Assembly (NCBI GenBank): GCA_013297675.1
Contig: JAAFHZ010000013.1
Span: forward strand, 1 to 54,493
Reading direction: 5' to 3'
From: Synechococcales cyanobacterium bin59.metabat.ball.084
GTDB taxonomy: Bacteria > Cyanobacteriota > Cyanobacteriia > Cyanobacteriales > Chamaesiphonaceae
Length of the DNA stretch: 54,493 bases
The translations under genes were made by a program, and so were the position numbers. Below, in pieces: positions 36,117-44,574 of the stretch. Each line of letters opens with the position of its first letter. The stretch's first letter is position 1. Below the pieces are notes generated by a model, which saw only the letters and a list, made by a program, of their open reading frames with translations, ran no database searches and was not told the origin of the DNA.

Positions 36117-36150
36117 TGTCATAGACAAAAACATGACACTAGTCACATGT
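36117..36150 (+). promoter_or_regulatory. Composite regulatory motif upstream of the precursor peptide gene
   Basis: Second copy of TGTCAT-N8-ACATGACA-N6-ACATGT, with the same spacings as at 31413-31446. It lies about 130 bp before the precursor start, directly upstream of an AT-rich stretch (TATAAA, TAGAAT) that could hold the -10 element. I see no third copy in the window. Confidence 0.7.
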
Positions 36151-36280
36151 ATATAAATTGAGGTAAAAGTAGAATGTAAACATGGAAATAAGATAAGGTT
36201 AATCGCCCAAATCCGATTTCCAATTCAGCCATCAATTTAGATGGAATCTCTCACAAAACACAAATAAAAGGAGACTCGTC

Positions 36281-36538
36281 ATGAGCACATTTCAAATCGA
36301 AAACAACGATCTACGCGAATTATCCCTTGCAGAAAAAACCGAAGTTAATGGGGCAGGAGAATGTTACCGATTCCCCAATGGTTTTCAGAACCCTTTTCGC
36401 TGGGTAACTTCTGGCTCAGTTTTTGCAATTCCACAAAAATTCAGTGGCGGACGCTACGTGAATAATGGAAGAGGTATAAACTACAATGGCAATTTTGGCG
36501 CATTTTGCAAGTCTCGTGGATACAACTACTTTTCATAA
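36281..36538 (+). CDS. Double-glycine-type leader precursor peptide (putative two-cysteine bacteriocin)
   Basis: The 85-residue ORF follows an ideal ribosome site (AAAGGAG, 7 nt spacing). Its first 25 residues fit the double-glycine leader consensus position by position: Leu-12, Ser-11, Glu-8, Val-4, Gly-2, Ala-1 ('ELSLAEKTEVNGA'), so cleavage after Ala25 is expected. The 60-residue core is strongly cationic (Arg/Lys seven, acidic one), rich in aromatics and Gly/Asn, and has just two cysteines (28 and 76), one near each end. That suits a single disulfide closing a large loop. The exporter, disulfide catalyst and shared promoter motif are all adjacent. I do not recognise the core family. Confidence 0.75.
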   Translation: MSTFQIENNDLRELSLAEKTEVNGAGECYRFPNGFQNPFRWVTSGSVFAIPQKFSGGRYVNNGRGINYNGNFGAFCKSRGYNYFS

Positions 36539-36600
36539 AATTTTTGCCCTGACTGCTTAGGGCAAAATACAGCTAGAAAATCTATTTACTAGCTTTCAAT

Positions 36601-36636
36601 GATCGCCTCTCTGACATTGGGGGGCGATCGTTTTTT
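36601..36636 (+). terminator. Terminator after the precursor peptide gene
   Basis: GATCGCC (36601-36607) pairs with GGCGATC (36623-36629), followed by G and six T. The stem is made from a HIP1-like sequence. A second hairpin, GCCCT/AGGGC, lies closer to the gene at 36548-36566 but has no T-tract in this direction. Confidence 0.75.
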
Positions 36637-36692
36637 GGTTTTCGGAGTAGCCCTTTCACTTTAGATTTGAATTGGCCTTTCTTCACCTCAAC

Positions 36693-37595
36693 CTAACCCC
36701 GCTGACGACGGCTTCGTCGCACATAGGTTAAATAGACAATCAACACCACAAACATCACTCCAGCCAAGATTAAATTAGTGCCGCGATCCATATTGGCCAT
36801 CATGTTTTGATAGGCTGCAATAATTTTATCGCCAGCAAATAGACTCACCACTGCTCCGGCTGCCAAAAATGGTCCAAGGGGAAACTTGCGGCGACTACTG
36901 CCTAGTAATACGGCACTGCCCATCACTGCCGAGCCAACGAAGGATGCCATGCCACCAGTGAGCACTACTCCCGACCAGCCCAACCAAGCACCAACCATCC
37001 CCATCAGCTTGGCATCACCGCCACCCTGGGCTAACTGACCCATCAGCAGAGTTCCCAGGATTTGGATAATGTCATAGATCCAAATTCCTAGTACCATGCC
37101 CCCGATCGAACCCATAAAATACTGCACAGCCCCAGCGATCGTCTGAGTTTCTTGATAGCCCAAAAAAGTTTGAAACACCACGCCCAAAACCAACCCGGAA
37201 CTAGTCAACGGATTGGGTAAAGTCATGGTATCTAGATCGATCGCCGCCAAAGCAATTAACCAAGCCAACAGCAAGCAATAGCCCCCGGTATGCCAAGTGG
37301 CACCAAACCGCCAAAAAGTCGCCAGCCACAGGCAAGCTGTAAAAGCTTCAAACAGCGGATATCGCACCGAAATTGAAGTATGACAATGGCGACAGCGCCC
37401 CCGCAACATCAACCAGCCCAAAATTGGAATATTTTCGGTCAAACCCAGCTTATGCCCACATTTTGGACAGCGGGAAGGCGGCCACACCAAAGAGATCCCG
37501 GCAGGGAGTCGATAGATCACCACATTCAAAAAACTGCCAACACAAGCCCCGAGGCCAAAAACTAGCCCCGCCAGAATCATTTGTTCATCAATCAT
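36693..37595 (-). CDS. pilD: Type IV prepilin peptidase/methyltransferase
   Basis: The 300-residue membrane aspartyl protease cleaves and N-methylates type IV pilins. The cytoplasmic loop has two CxxC pairs ('SRCPKCGHKL', 'GRCRHCHT') of the methylase/zinc part; the catalytic aspartates are in 'IALAAIDLDTMTLPNPL' and 'QGGGDAKLMGMVGAWLG'. About seven to eight membrane helices are seen. It lies 3 bp after a small ORF and leuB on the same strand. It is unrelated to the chaperone-usher locus, which uses a different assembly path. Confidence 0.95.
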   Translation of the reverse strand: MIDEQMILAGLVFGLGACVGSFLNVVIYRLPAGISLVWPPSRCPKCGHKLGLTENIPILGWLMLRGRCRHCHTSISVRYPLFEAFTACLWLATFWRFGATWHTGGYCLLLAWLIALAAIDLDTMTLPNPLTSSGLVLGVVFQTFLGYQETQTIAGAVQYFMGSIGGMVLGIWIYDIIQILGTLLMGQLAQGGGDAKLMGMVGAWLGWSGVVLTGGMASFVGSAVMGSAVLLGSSRRKFPLGPFLAAGAVVSLFAGDKIIAAYQNMMANMDRGTNLILAGVMFVVLIVYLTYVRRSRRQRG

Positions 37596-37598
37596 GGG

Positions 37599-37868
37599 CT
37601 ATCTGCCGTTCCGCATCTGGTGAAGTGGAATAAAGCGCTCTTCTGGCAATAAAACGGGCGCTTGACGAAACAACAGCTTGCCCCGATAAGAAATAGGGTT
37701 CAATACCACCCCGATCGGCTCCTTGGCGCGATGCTCATGGACTTGCAGATATCTTTGATACAGGGCGCGGGCAGCACCCACCAAATCTAGTTCTTCTGAC
37801 TCATAGAAATTTTCTACTTCAGAAGCAGTATTAGTCTGACTTGATGAGTGGGGGTGTTGTGTTTCCAT
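37599..37868 (-). CDS. Small hypothetical protein between leuB and pilD
   Basis: The 89-residue soluble protein has a polar N-terminus followed by 'ELDLVGAARALYQRYLQVHE' and 'PIGVVLNPISYRGKLLFRQA'. I do not recognise a family. The gene is tightly packed: 6 bp from leuB upstream and 3 bp from pilD downstream, so it is real and co-transcribed by position. No motif suggests an enzyme. Confidence 0.65.
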   Translation of the reverse strand: METQHPHSSSQTNTASEVENFYESEELDLVGAARALYQRYLQVHEHRAKEPIGVVLNPISYRGKLLFRQAPVLLPEERFIPLHQMRNGR

Positions 37869-37874
37869 GTTTAT

Positions 37875-38963
37875 TTAAATTTTAGCTAATGCTTGAACTA
37901 ACAACTCGCCCATTTGCTTACAACCTACTGGGTTCATCCCTGGAGACATGATATCGCCGGTGCGATAGTTGCCATCTAACACGGTTATGACGGCTTTTTC
38001 CAGTTGTTGAGCAGCTTCTGGTTCATTTAGCCCATACTTCAACATCATGGCGGCGCTGAGTACTTGAGCAAGTGGGTTAGCTTTATCTTGCCCAGCAATG
38101 TCGGGTGCAGAACCATGTACTGGTTCAAATACTCCCAAACCGCTGGCTCCGAGGCTAGCCGAGGGCAACATGCCAATGCTGCCGGTGAGCATGGCGGCGA
38201 TATCTGACAAAATATCGCCAAATAAGTTGCTAGTCACAATTGTATCGAATTGCTTGGGCGATCGAACTAATTGCATTGCCGCGTTATCCACATACATGTG
38301 GGTGAGTTCTACGTCTGAATATTCTTTGGCAATTTCGATCACCCGATCGCGCCAGAACTGGGATACTTCCAATACATTGGCTTTATCTACCGAGCAGAGT
38401 TTTTTGGTGCGTTTCTGAGCGGTTTCAAAAGCCACTCGGGCAATGCGATCGATTTCTGACCCGGTATAGGCCATGGTATTAACCCCGCGCTGTTCGCCGG
38501 TTTCGGTGCTAAATACGCCGCGTGGCTGGCCAAAGTAAATGCCGCCGGTTAATTCTCGTACCACCATAATATCTACGCCTTCAATTACTTCGCGCTTGAG
38601 GCTAGAAGCATCCACGAGCTGGGGGACGATCGAAGCTGGTCGGAGATTGGCAAACAATTCTAAGCCCGATCTCAGACCCAATAAACCGGTTTCGGGGCGC
38701 TGGGCACGGGGTAAGTTGTCCCACTGATAGCCGCCGATCGCCGCTAACATCACGGCATCACTGTCTTTACAGGCGGCTAAAGTTTCGGGCGGTAAAGGGT
38801 TGCCAGTGGCTTCGATCGCTGCTCCACCAATGAGGGCTTCTTTGAACACAAAGTTGATGCCACTTTTGGCTCCTACGGCTTTGAGCATCTCCACCGCCAC
38901 TGTTGTAATCTCTGGCCCAATGCCGTCGCCAGGTAACAGGGTGATGCGGTAGTTTTTGCTCAT
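37875..38963 (-). CDS. leuB: 3-isopropylmalate dehydrogenase
   Basis: The 362-residue enzyme catalyses the oxidative decarboxylation step of leucine biosynthesis. Signature segments are '[19 protein letters not shown]', '[15 protein letters not shown]' (substrate loop with Arg/Tyr) and '[20 protein letters not shown]' with the metal-binding Asp residues, then '[20 protein letters not shown]' for NAD specificity. The length is normal. It starts a three-gene run with the small ORF and pilD. Confidence 0.97.
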   Translation of the reverse strand: MSKNYRITLLPGDGIGPEITTVAVEMLKAVGAKSGINFVFKEALIGGAAIEATGNPLPPETLAACKDSDAVMLAAIGGYQWDNLPRAQRPETGLLGLRSGLELFANLRPASIVPQLVDASSLKREVIEGVDIMVVRELTGGIYFGQPRGVFSTETGEQRGVNTMAYTGSEIDRIARVAFETAQKRTKKLCSVDKANVLEVSQFWRDRVIEIAKEYSDVELTHMYVDNAAMQLVRSPKQFDTIVTSNLFGDILSDIAAMLTGSIGMLPSASLGASGLGVFEPVHGSAPDIAGQDKANPLAQVLSAAMMLKYGLNEPEAAQQLEKAVITVLDGNYRTGDIMSPGMNPVGCKQMGELLVQALAKI

Positions 38964-39084
38964 GGTTGGTCTCCGATAGATTAGTGGTTCTAGATTTTAT
39001 CAAAATATGGCGGCAATTCAGGATTCTGCCTCCACCTTATCTATTAACTCTATGGGCAACGAATGAAAATTTTGGCGATCTACA

Positions 39085-39972
39085 TTATTCGGGTTCGACG
39101 ATGGATCGATTGGCCAACAAATCGCCGATCGTCGATCGCACAATTGTAATCAAGCCCGCTCGCTCATGGAAAGCTGGGGAATGAGGATCAAGTTCTAGTA
39201 ACCGACAAGTGCGATCGAATGCTAAGAATTTTTCTACCAGAGATTTACTCGCTGCCACAATTTTATACTTTGCACCCATATATAAGGAATCGTATACCTG
39301 AATAATTCCATAGATCAGCTCTAGTTCTGCGGTTTGAGTACAATTCAACTCTCCTTGAACCCAAGGACTAACTTGGGGGGTAGCTAGCTTGAGTACCTGA
39401 TTACATCGCAACCCAATGTAGTGCAAAAGGTCATCACTGGCTGTTGATATAGAAAAATCGCAATATTGAGCGACTAGACCACTGCGATCGAACAGCATTT
39501 TTAGCCAAATACTCAGAGCTTTAATTGTTGGTTGAAAGCACAAATACCCGCGATTGTCTATCCAAATAATCCAGTTTGCCACATCAGTTTTCAAATTAAT
39601 GTTGGCAAGCTGCGTTATTAGTAATTCGCTCCATTCCGACCTGTTATCTAGTGATAGTTTGTTGCTATTTGATTGTGATCCAGTATGAACGACCGTTCGT
39701 TCTTTGAAAGTACTAATAGAATCAAAACCAGACGTTTTTAAGGGGTAGTTTATATTATCGATAGGATTATTACCTATTAATTTATGGATGACAGCGCTAG
39801 AGTATAACCCTTGCTGTGCAACAAATACAGGGCAGGTGGACATTGCTACCGGAGCATCTTTTAGCAGCGTTTGTGGCTGATTAACACTAACAATTAACCC
39901 AGACAATATTTTGCTAGCTTTAGTAGAAAGTGCTAAATCAGCTAATATGTTGCAAGATAAAAAATATGACAT
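39085..39972 (-). CDS. Stand-alone DALR anticodon-binding-like domain protein
   Basis: The C-terminal ~130 residues of this 295-residue protein resemble the DALR domain of arginyl-tRNA synthetase: 'LLHYIGLRCNQVLKLATPQV', 'AELELIYGIIQVYDSLYMG', 'KFLAFDRTCRLLELDPHSPA' and 'AGLITIVRSTIGDLL'. In ArgRS this helical bundle reads the tRNA anticodon. The N-terminal 160 residues are not recognisable and contain none of the catalytic HIGH/KMSKS motifs, so it is not an active synthetase. Related free-standing DALR proteins occur in cyanobacteria; their role is unknown. It is divergent, by about 65 bp, from a Crp-family regulator. Confidence 0.65.
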   Translation of the reverse strand: MSYFLSCNILADLALSTKASKILSGLIVSVNQPQTLLKDAPVAMSTCPVFVAQQGLYSSAVIHKLIGNNPIDNINYPLKTSGFDSISTFKERTVVHTGSQSNSNKLSLDNRSEWSELLITQLANINLKTDVANWIIWIDNRGYLCFQPTIKALSIWLKMLFDRSGLVAQYCDFSISTASDDLLHYIGLRCNQVLKLATPQVSPWVQGELNCTQTAELELIYGIIQVYDSLYMGAKYKIVAASKSLVEKFLAFDRTCRLLELDPHSPAFHERAGLITIVRSTIGDLLANRSIVEPE

Positions 39973-40038
39973 TTTAAGTTTTTAATGTAAGATAGTAAAA
40001 TCTAGAATCTACTGTTGAACCATCTATGTATATTAGTT

Positions 40039-40761
40039 ATGTATAGTGTTTATACACCATCTACCATTGAAGATTCTCTATTGCGTTGGCAGCAAATTTG
40101 TCATTGGGCGCAAGAGAATGATCGCTGTCAGCAATATCAAAAAGATGCTTTAGTATCTTGCGAAAGTGGGTGGATATATTTTGTCCAGCGGGGAGTGGTG
40201 AGGTTACATGGTCAGCAGATCAGTGAGTCTTTGCCTAACTTGTCTGACTCATCAACAGCCACTGGCTTGATCGACTCTCCCAAAGATCCGGTACCTTCGC
40301 TGTTAGCTTTAGTGGGCACTGGTCAACCTTTTGAGTTAGGGCGAGATCTCCAGATTCAGGTAACTGCTCATACCCGCAATACCCAAGTGCTGCGCATTCA
40401 TGCGCGGGAGCTGTCTTTGGTGCCCGGTTTTGAAATGGATACGCTCCAGGCTTTTCGCTATCAGCATCAGCGACAAATGCTGCGGCTCAATAATCTTACC
40501 CGAGGTCGCACGGTAGATCAGCTCTTGGGCTATCTGCATCTTTTAGCAGAAGAATTTGGTGAAGAAGATCATGCTGGTCTACATATCCCTTTTGTTCTAA
40601 CCCATGCTCAATTGGCTGGGGCGATCGGTTCCACCCGAGTAACGATCACCCGCATGTTGGGAGAACTGCGGAAGTACGGTGAAATCAGTATTTCTAGCGG
40701 CAACAAAATTTCTTTACCGATCCGCAAAAAACTAACCTGGCATCTGCACCTGATAGAATAG
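40039..40761 (+). CDS. Crp/Fnr-family transcription regulator
   Basis: The 240-residue protein (ATG 40039; an in-frame TTG at 40015 would add eight residues) has a diverged cyclic-nucleotide-binding-like N-terminal barrel and a C-terminal winged helix-turn-helix ('LTHAQLAGAIGSTRVTITRM', 'LGELRKYGEISISSGNKISL'). The recognition helix keeps the 'S(T)R.T.TR' pattern of the family. The effector site is not typical of cAMP binding, and it is not NtcA by sequence. It is divergent from the DALR protein and may regulate it. It is followed 62 bp later by rsmA. Confidence 0.8.
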   Translation: MYSVYTPSTIEDSLLRWQQICHWAQENDRCQQYQKDALVSCESGWIYFVQRGVVRLHGQQISESLPNLSDSSTATGLIDSPKDPVPSLLALVGTGQPFELGRDLQIQVTAHTRNTQVLRIHARELSLVPGFEMDTLQAFRYQHQRQMLRLNNLTRGRTVDQLLGYLHLLAEEFGEEDHAGLHIPFVLTHAQLAGAIGSTRVTITRMLGELRKYGEISISSGNKISLPIRKKLTWHLHLIE

Positions 40762-40823
40762 AGCCGCTCTGGTTTGGCCGGTGCTCAGGCACCCTAAAAA
40801 CTAAAGAAGTACATATAAAAGAA

Positions 40824-41675
40824 GTGAAAACCAAGAAACAGTTTGGACAGCATTGGCTGCGCAGCGAACGGGTGCTCGATCGCATTATGGCGGCTGCGGC
40901 TCTGGGTGAGAATGATCGTGTGTTAGAAATTGGCCCTGGGATGGGGGTTTTGACTACCAGGCTAGCCAGGAAGGTGCCGGTGGTGGCAGTGGAGATCGAT
41001 CGAGATCTCTGTACCCATTTAGTGAAAAAAATGGGTAGCTTGGATAACTTTTTGCTGCTCCAGGGTGATTTTTTGCAGATGGATGTAGCAGAGCAACTCA
41101 CCAACTTCCCCCGCTTCCAGCAGCCCAATAAGGTGGTAGCTAATATTCCTTACAACATTACTGGCCCAATTTTAGAGCAGCTCTTGGGTGATATTGCCGC
41201 GCCATTGGCTCCGGCTTTTGCCAGTATTACTTTGTTGGTACAAAAGGAAGTCGCTGAAAGATTAACCGCTAAACCAGGAACCAAAGCCTTTGGTGCTTTT
41301 ACGGTACGCATTCAGTATCTTGCTGAATGTGAGTTAATTTGTCCGGTGCTAGCCAAAGATTTTTCGCCGCCGCCCAAGGTAGATTCGGCGGTGATTCAAC
41401 TGCGACCTCGACCTTTTGCACAAGTTGCTGCCCAGCCTTTGTGGTTAGATAAACTAGTACGGATGGGTTTTAGCAGTCGGCGCAAGATGTTACGGAAAAA
41501 TTTACAGTCATCGATCGCTGGTAATCCTGACGAGAACCGAGACAAAATTGGTTGTCTATTAACTAAGTTAGGATCAAATTCAGAAGCCCGAGCCGAAGAT
41601 CTTACCGTTAGTCAATGGATTGAGCTAAGTAATATTTTGGGTCAAGAGGAGATCTGTGCATCGCCTGAGACTTAA
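40824..41675 (+). CDS. rsmA: 16S rRNA (adenine1518-N6/adenine1519-N6)-dimethyltransferase
   Basis: The 283-residue KsgA/RsmA enzyme dimethylates two adenines at the 3' end of 16S rRNA. It begins at a GTG ('MKTKKQFGQHWLRSERVLD'). AdoMet motif I is 'VLEIGPGMGVLTTRLA'; the catalytic 'NIPYNITGPIL' (NLPY-type motif IV) and 'FGAFTVRIQYLAECE' follow; 'FSPPPKVDSAVIQLRP' is the typical post-motif. The protein is complete. Confidence 0.95.
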   Translation: MKTKKQFGQHWLRSERVLDRIMAAAALGENDRVLEIGPGMGVLTTRLARKVPVVAVEIDRDLCTHLVKKMGSLDNFLLLQGDFLQMDVAEQLTNFPRFQQPNKVVANIPYNITGPILEQLLGDIAAPLAPAFASITLLVQKEVAERLTAKPGTKAFGAFTVRIQYLAECELICPVLAKDFSPPPKVDSAVIQLRPRPFAQVAAQPLWLDKLVRMGFSSRRKMLRKNLQSSIAGNPDENRDKIGCLLTKLGSNSEARAEDLTVSQWIELSNILGQEEICASPET

Positions 41676-41822
41676 ATCTGGGGCAAGACATCGACTCTCT
41701 GCTCTTAGATGCTACCCGCAGGACAGGCTCAGGCCATCGCCACCCCGCAACAGCAGACTGACAAATAATCTCTAACGAGATCAGTGGTTAAGCACTGTAT
41801 TACTACATCACCAGCAACAAAT

Positions 41823-43265
41823 ATGCACCAGTCAGATTCGCTGCCAGCTCAGCCCGCCCCCAAAGAAAAGCTAACTTTTAGTACCAAGATGGCCTATGGG
41901 GCTGGGGATTTAGGGCCAGCAATTACGGCGATGGTGTTGCTGTCGTTTCTGTCGCCTTTTTTAACTAATGTGGCACATCTCAGTCCCGGCTTGGCTGGTC
42001 AGAGTCAGTTGGTGGGCAAAATTTGGGATGCTATCAATGATCCGATCGTGGGCATGATGAGCGATCGAGGAGACATGTTTGGGGAAAAAATCAAGCAGCG
42101 CTGGGGGCGGCGTTATCCCTGGATGTTGGTGGGAGCAATTCCCTTTGGGCTATTTTTCTTTTTGCAGTGGCTGGTGCCATTTGGAGTGGAGAATCAGCTT
42201 GGTCTGTTTATTTTTTATACGGCGATCTCAATTTTGTTCAACAGTTTCTATACGGTGGTAAACCTGCCATATACGGCACTAACGGCAGAGTTGACCCAAG
42301 ATTATGATGAGCGCACTAGCCTGAGCAGCTTTCGGTTTACTTTCTCGATCGGCGGCAGTATTTTGGCGCTGTTAATTGCTACGGCTGCTTTTACGGTAAA
42401 GATTTCGCCTCAGGCACAGTATTTATGGATTGGCGGTATCTGTGGGGTGATTTCGATTTTGCCGTTATTTTGGTCGGTATTTGGTACCCGGCGACAGGCC
42501 AAGTTAAACGCTGAGCCACAGGATGAATTAGCCGATATGAGCTGGCTAGAGCAAATGCGATCGGCTTTGGGCAACAAGCCTTTTTTGTATGTGATCGGTA
42601 TTTATTTGTCTTCTTGGTTTAGTCTGCAACTTACTGCCGCCGTAATTCCTTATTTTGTGGTGGATTATATGCGGATGAGTAATAAGGATATGCCCTTAGT
42701 GATGCTAGCAGTGCAGGGGACGGCACTAGCAATGTTATCAGTATGGAGTAAGATAGCACAAAAACTAGGTAAAAAGACGGTGTATGTAATGGGCATGATC
42801 CTATGGATCTTTGCCCAGGGTGGTTTGTTTTTATTGCAGCCGGGACAGGTGAGTTTGATGTATGGATTAGCAATTTTGGCAGGGGTGGGAGTATCCACCG
42901 CTTACTTAATTCCTTGGTCGATGTTGCCAGATGTAATTGAGTTAGATGAGTTAAATACGGGTAAAAGACGGGAGGGGTTTTTCTATAGCTTTATGGTATT
43001 TAGTCAGAAGATTTGCTTGGGATTTGCAGTAGCATTGATGTTGCAAAGTCTTGATGCTACTGGGTTTAAGCCGCCAGTAAATGATATTTCGCAGGTACAA
43101 GCCCCAGCAGTTTTAATGGCAATTCGCTGGTCAATCGGGCCAATCCCTACTCTATCTTTGATTTGTGGTTTGATTTGTGCTTATTTTTACCCTATTACTA
43201 AAGAGCGTCATCAGCAGACTTTATTAGCATTAGCAGAACGCAAAAAAATGAGTGAACCAAAATAA
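41823..43265 (+). CDS. MFS transporter, GPH (MelB-like) family
   Basis: The 480-residue protein has twelve predicted membrane helices and the glycoside-pentoside-hexuronide symporter pattern: 'KMAYGAGDLGPAITAMVLLS' at the N-terminus, 'GKIWDAINDPIVGMMSDR', 'YTVVNLPYTALTAELTQDYD' and 'ERTSLSSFRF'. Members carry sugars with sodium or protons; the substrate is not evident. The ATG at 41823 is preferred over the upstream GTG at 41784. The 100-bp gap before it contains a dispersed-repeat-like stretch (41708-41745). Confidence 0.85.
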   Translation: MHQSDSLPAQPAPKEKLTFSTKMAYGAGDLGPAITAMVLLSFLSPFLTNVAHLSPGLAGQSQLVGKIWDAINDPIVGMMSDRGDMFGEKIKQRWGRRYPWMLVGAIPFGLFFFLQWLVPFGVENQLGLFIFYTAISILFNSFYTVVNLPYTALTAELTQDYDERTSLSSFRFTFSIGGSILALLIATAAFTVKISPQAQYLWIGGICGVISILPLFWSVFGTRRQAKLNAEPQDELADMSWLEQMRSALGNKPFLYVIGIYLSSWFSLQLTAAVIPYFVVDYMRMSNKDMPLVMLAVQGTALAMLSVWSKIAQKLGKKTVYVMGMILWIFAQGGLFLLQPGQVSLMYGLAILAGVGVSTAYLIPWSMLPDVIELDELNTGKRREGFFYSFMVFSQKICLGFAVALMLQSLDATGFKPPVNDISQVQAPAVLMAIRWSIGPIPTLSLICGLICAYFYPITKERHQQTLLALAERKKMSEPK

Positions 43266-43374
43266 TCAAGTCACAGTTTTTTGAATCCATGTGTTCCAAA
43301 GCAAAATGCCACGGGAATATTATTATTAGCAGTTGGCAGTAATTGCCCGTCCTATCTCGAAGAAGGCTTTGTAA

Positions 43375-44568
43375 ATGAACTCATCCAAATATAGTAGTAA
43401 GCGTCAGTCTGTTTTGAAAGCCTTGCAGCACGAAAAAACAGCCCTAAGTGTCATACAAGGGAACGAACTATTCAATGAGGGTCATTGCCAAGAAGCGATC
43501 GAATACTATGATCAGGCGATCGATCTAGATCCTTACGATTACAATGCTTGGTACAGTCGGGGCATAGCTTATACTAGCTTAGAGAAATATTCAGAGGCGA
43601 TCGAAAGTTTTGAATGTGCCATAGAAGTCAATCCAGGATTTTATCAAGTTTGGTATAGTTATGGTGTGGCTCTAAGTGGTTTAGGGAAGTTTACTGCTGC
43701 GCTGGAAGTCTTCGATCAGGCATTAAAGATAAATCCTGCTGATGGAGAATCTTGGTATAGTCGCGGTTTAGTTTCAGACAAATTAGAGAAATATGATGAG
43801 GCTCTGATTAGCTATGACAATGCAATCTGTGTGAATTTAGAAAATCATCAAGCTTGGTATAATCGGAGCTGTACTTTAAATAAAATGCAGAGGTACGAAG
43901 ATGCTTTTGCTAGCTGTAATCAAACGTTAGAAATTCAACCAGAGTTCTATCCAGCCTGGAAAAATCGTAGCTATTCTCTAGAGAAATTAGCTCGCTATCA
44001 AGAAGCCCTCAATAGCTACAATATTACCATCTCTTTCCAAGCCAATGATGCTGATGTTTGGTACAATCGTGGCAATACCTTGATGCAGTTAGGGCAGTAT
44101 CAAGAAGCAATCAGAAGCTATGGTCAGGCATTAGAAATTGACCCAAATTTATATAAGGCTATGGGCAATTGTGGAGTAGCCTTGAGTCATTTAGGTGAGA
44201 CGGCACAGGCGATCGCTATTTACCAAGAAGCTATTAAAATCAGGCCAAATTATTCTCAGGCTTGGTATAACTGCGGTATAGCTCTCAATCATTTGGGTCA
44301 GTATGAGCAAGCGATCGAAAGCTATAATAAGGCCATCAGCATTCAGCCAGATGCCAATATTTTTTATCATCGGGCTTGTACTTATGCTCTTTGGGGCAAG
44401 GTAGAAGAAAGTCTCGATTCGCTGCAATATGCTATTGGCATCGATCCAGAGCAGTTTATCAAACTTGCTGACCAAGATCCAGATTTTAATTCTATCCGCC
44501 AAAACCCTGTGTTCACGACGCTGCTAAAAACATCAGATTTTTCTGACTGTGATATTTCCTCTATGTAA
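43375..44568 (+). CDS. Tetratricopeptide-repeat protein
   Basis: Nearly the whole 397-residue protein is TPR: about nine 34-residue units recur with the pattern 'W(Y)..G.....L.....A...(Y/F).A(I/L)..(N/D)P', e.g. 'NAWYSRGIAYTSLEKYSEAI' and 'DVWYNRGNTLMQLGQYQEAI'. There is no signal peptide or catalytic domain. TPR proteins are protein-binding scaffolds. It ends 6 bp before the next gene and may be co-transcribed with it. Confidence 0.9.
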   Translation: MNSSKYSSKRQSVLKALQHEKTALSVIQGNELFNEGHCQEAIEYYDQAIDLDPYDYNAWYSRGIAYTSLEKYSEAIESFECAIEVNPGFYQVWYSYGVALSGLGKFTAALEVFDQALKINPADGESWYSRGLVSDKLEKYDEALISYDNAICVNLENHQAWYNRSCTLNKMQRYEDAFASCNQTLEIQPEFYPAWKNRSYSLEKLARYQEALNSYNITISFQANDADVWYNRGNTLMQLGQYQEAIRSYGQALEIDPNLYKAMGNCGVALSHLGETAQAIAIYQEAIKIRPNYSQAWYNCGIALNHLGQYEQAIESYNKAISIQPDANIFYHRACTYALWGKVEESLDSLQYAIGIDPEQFIKLADQDPDFNSIRQNPVFTTLLKTSDFSDCDISSM

Positions 44569-44574
44569 TTCACC

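Noticed and set aside
36281-36538. Lanthipeptide or nitrile-hydratase-type leader peptide
   Set aside because: No LanM or other modification enzyme is present and the leader is short (25 residues); the core has only two cysteines and is not Ser/Thr/Cys-clustered.
40039-40761. NtcA identity for the Crp-family gene
   Set aside because: The recognition helix and barrel differ clearly from NtcA; only family-level assignment is supportable.
41708-41745. Further SDR5 element before the MFS gene
   Set aside because: The segment looks like a dispersed hairpin repeat, but removing 24 nt does not restore a HIP1 octamer, so it does not meet the criterion used for the other four.
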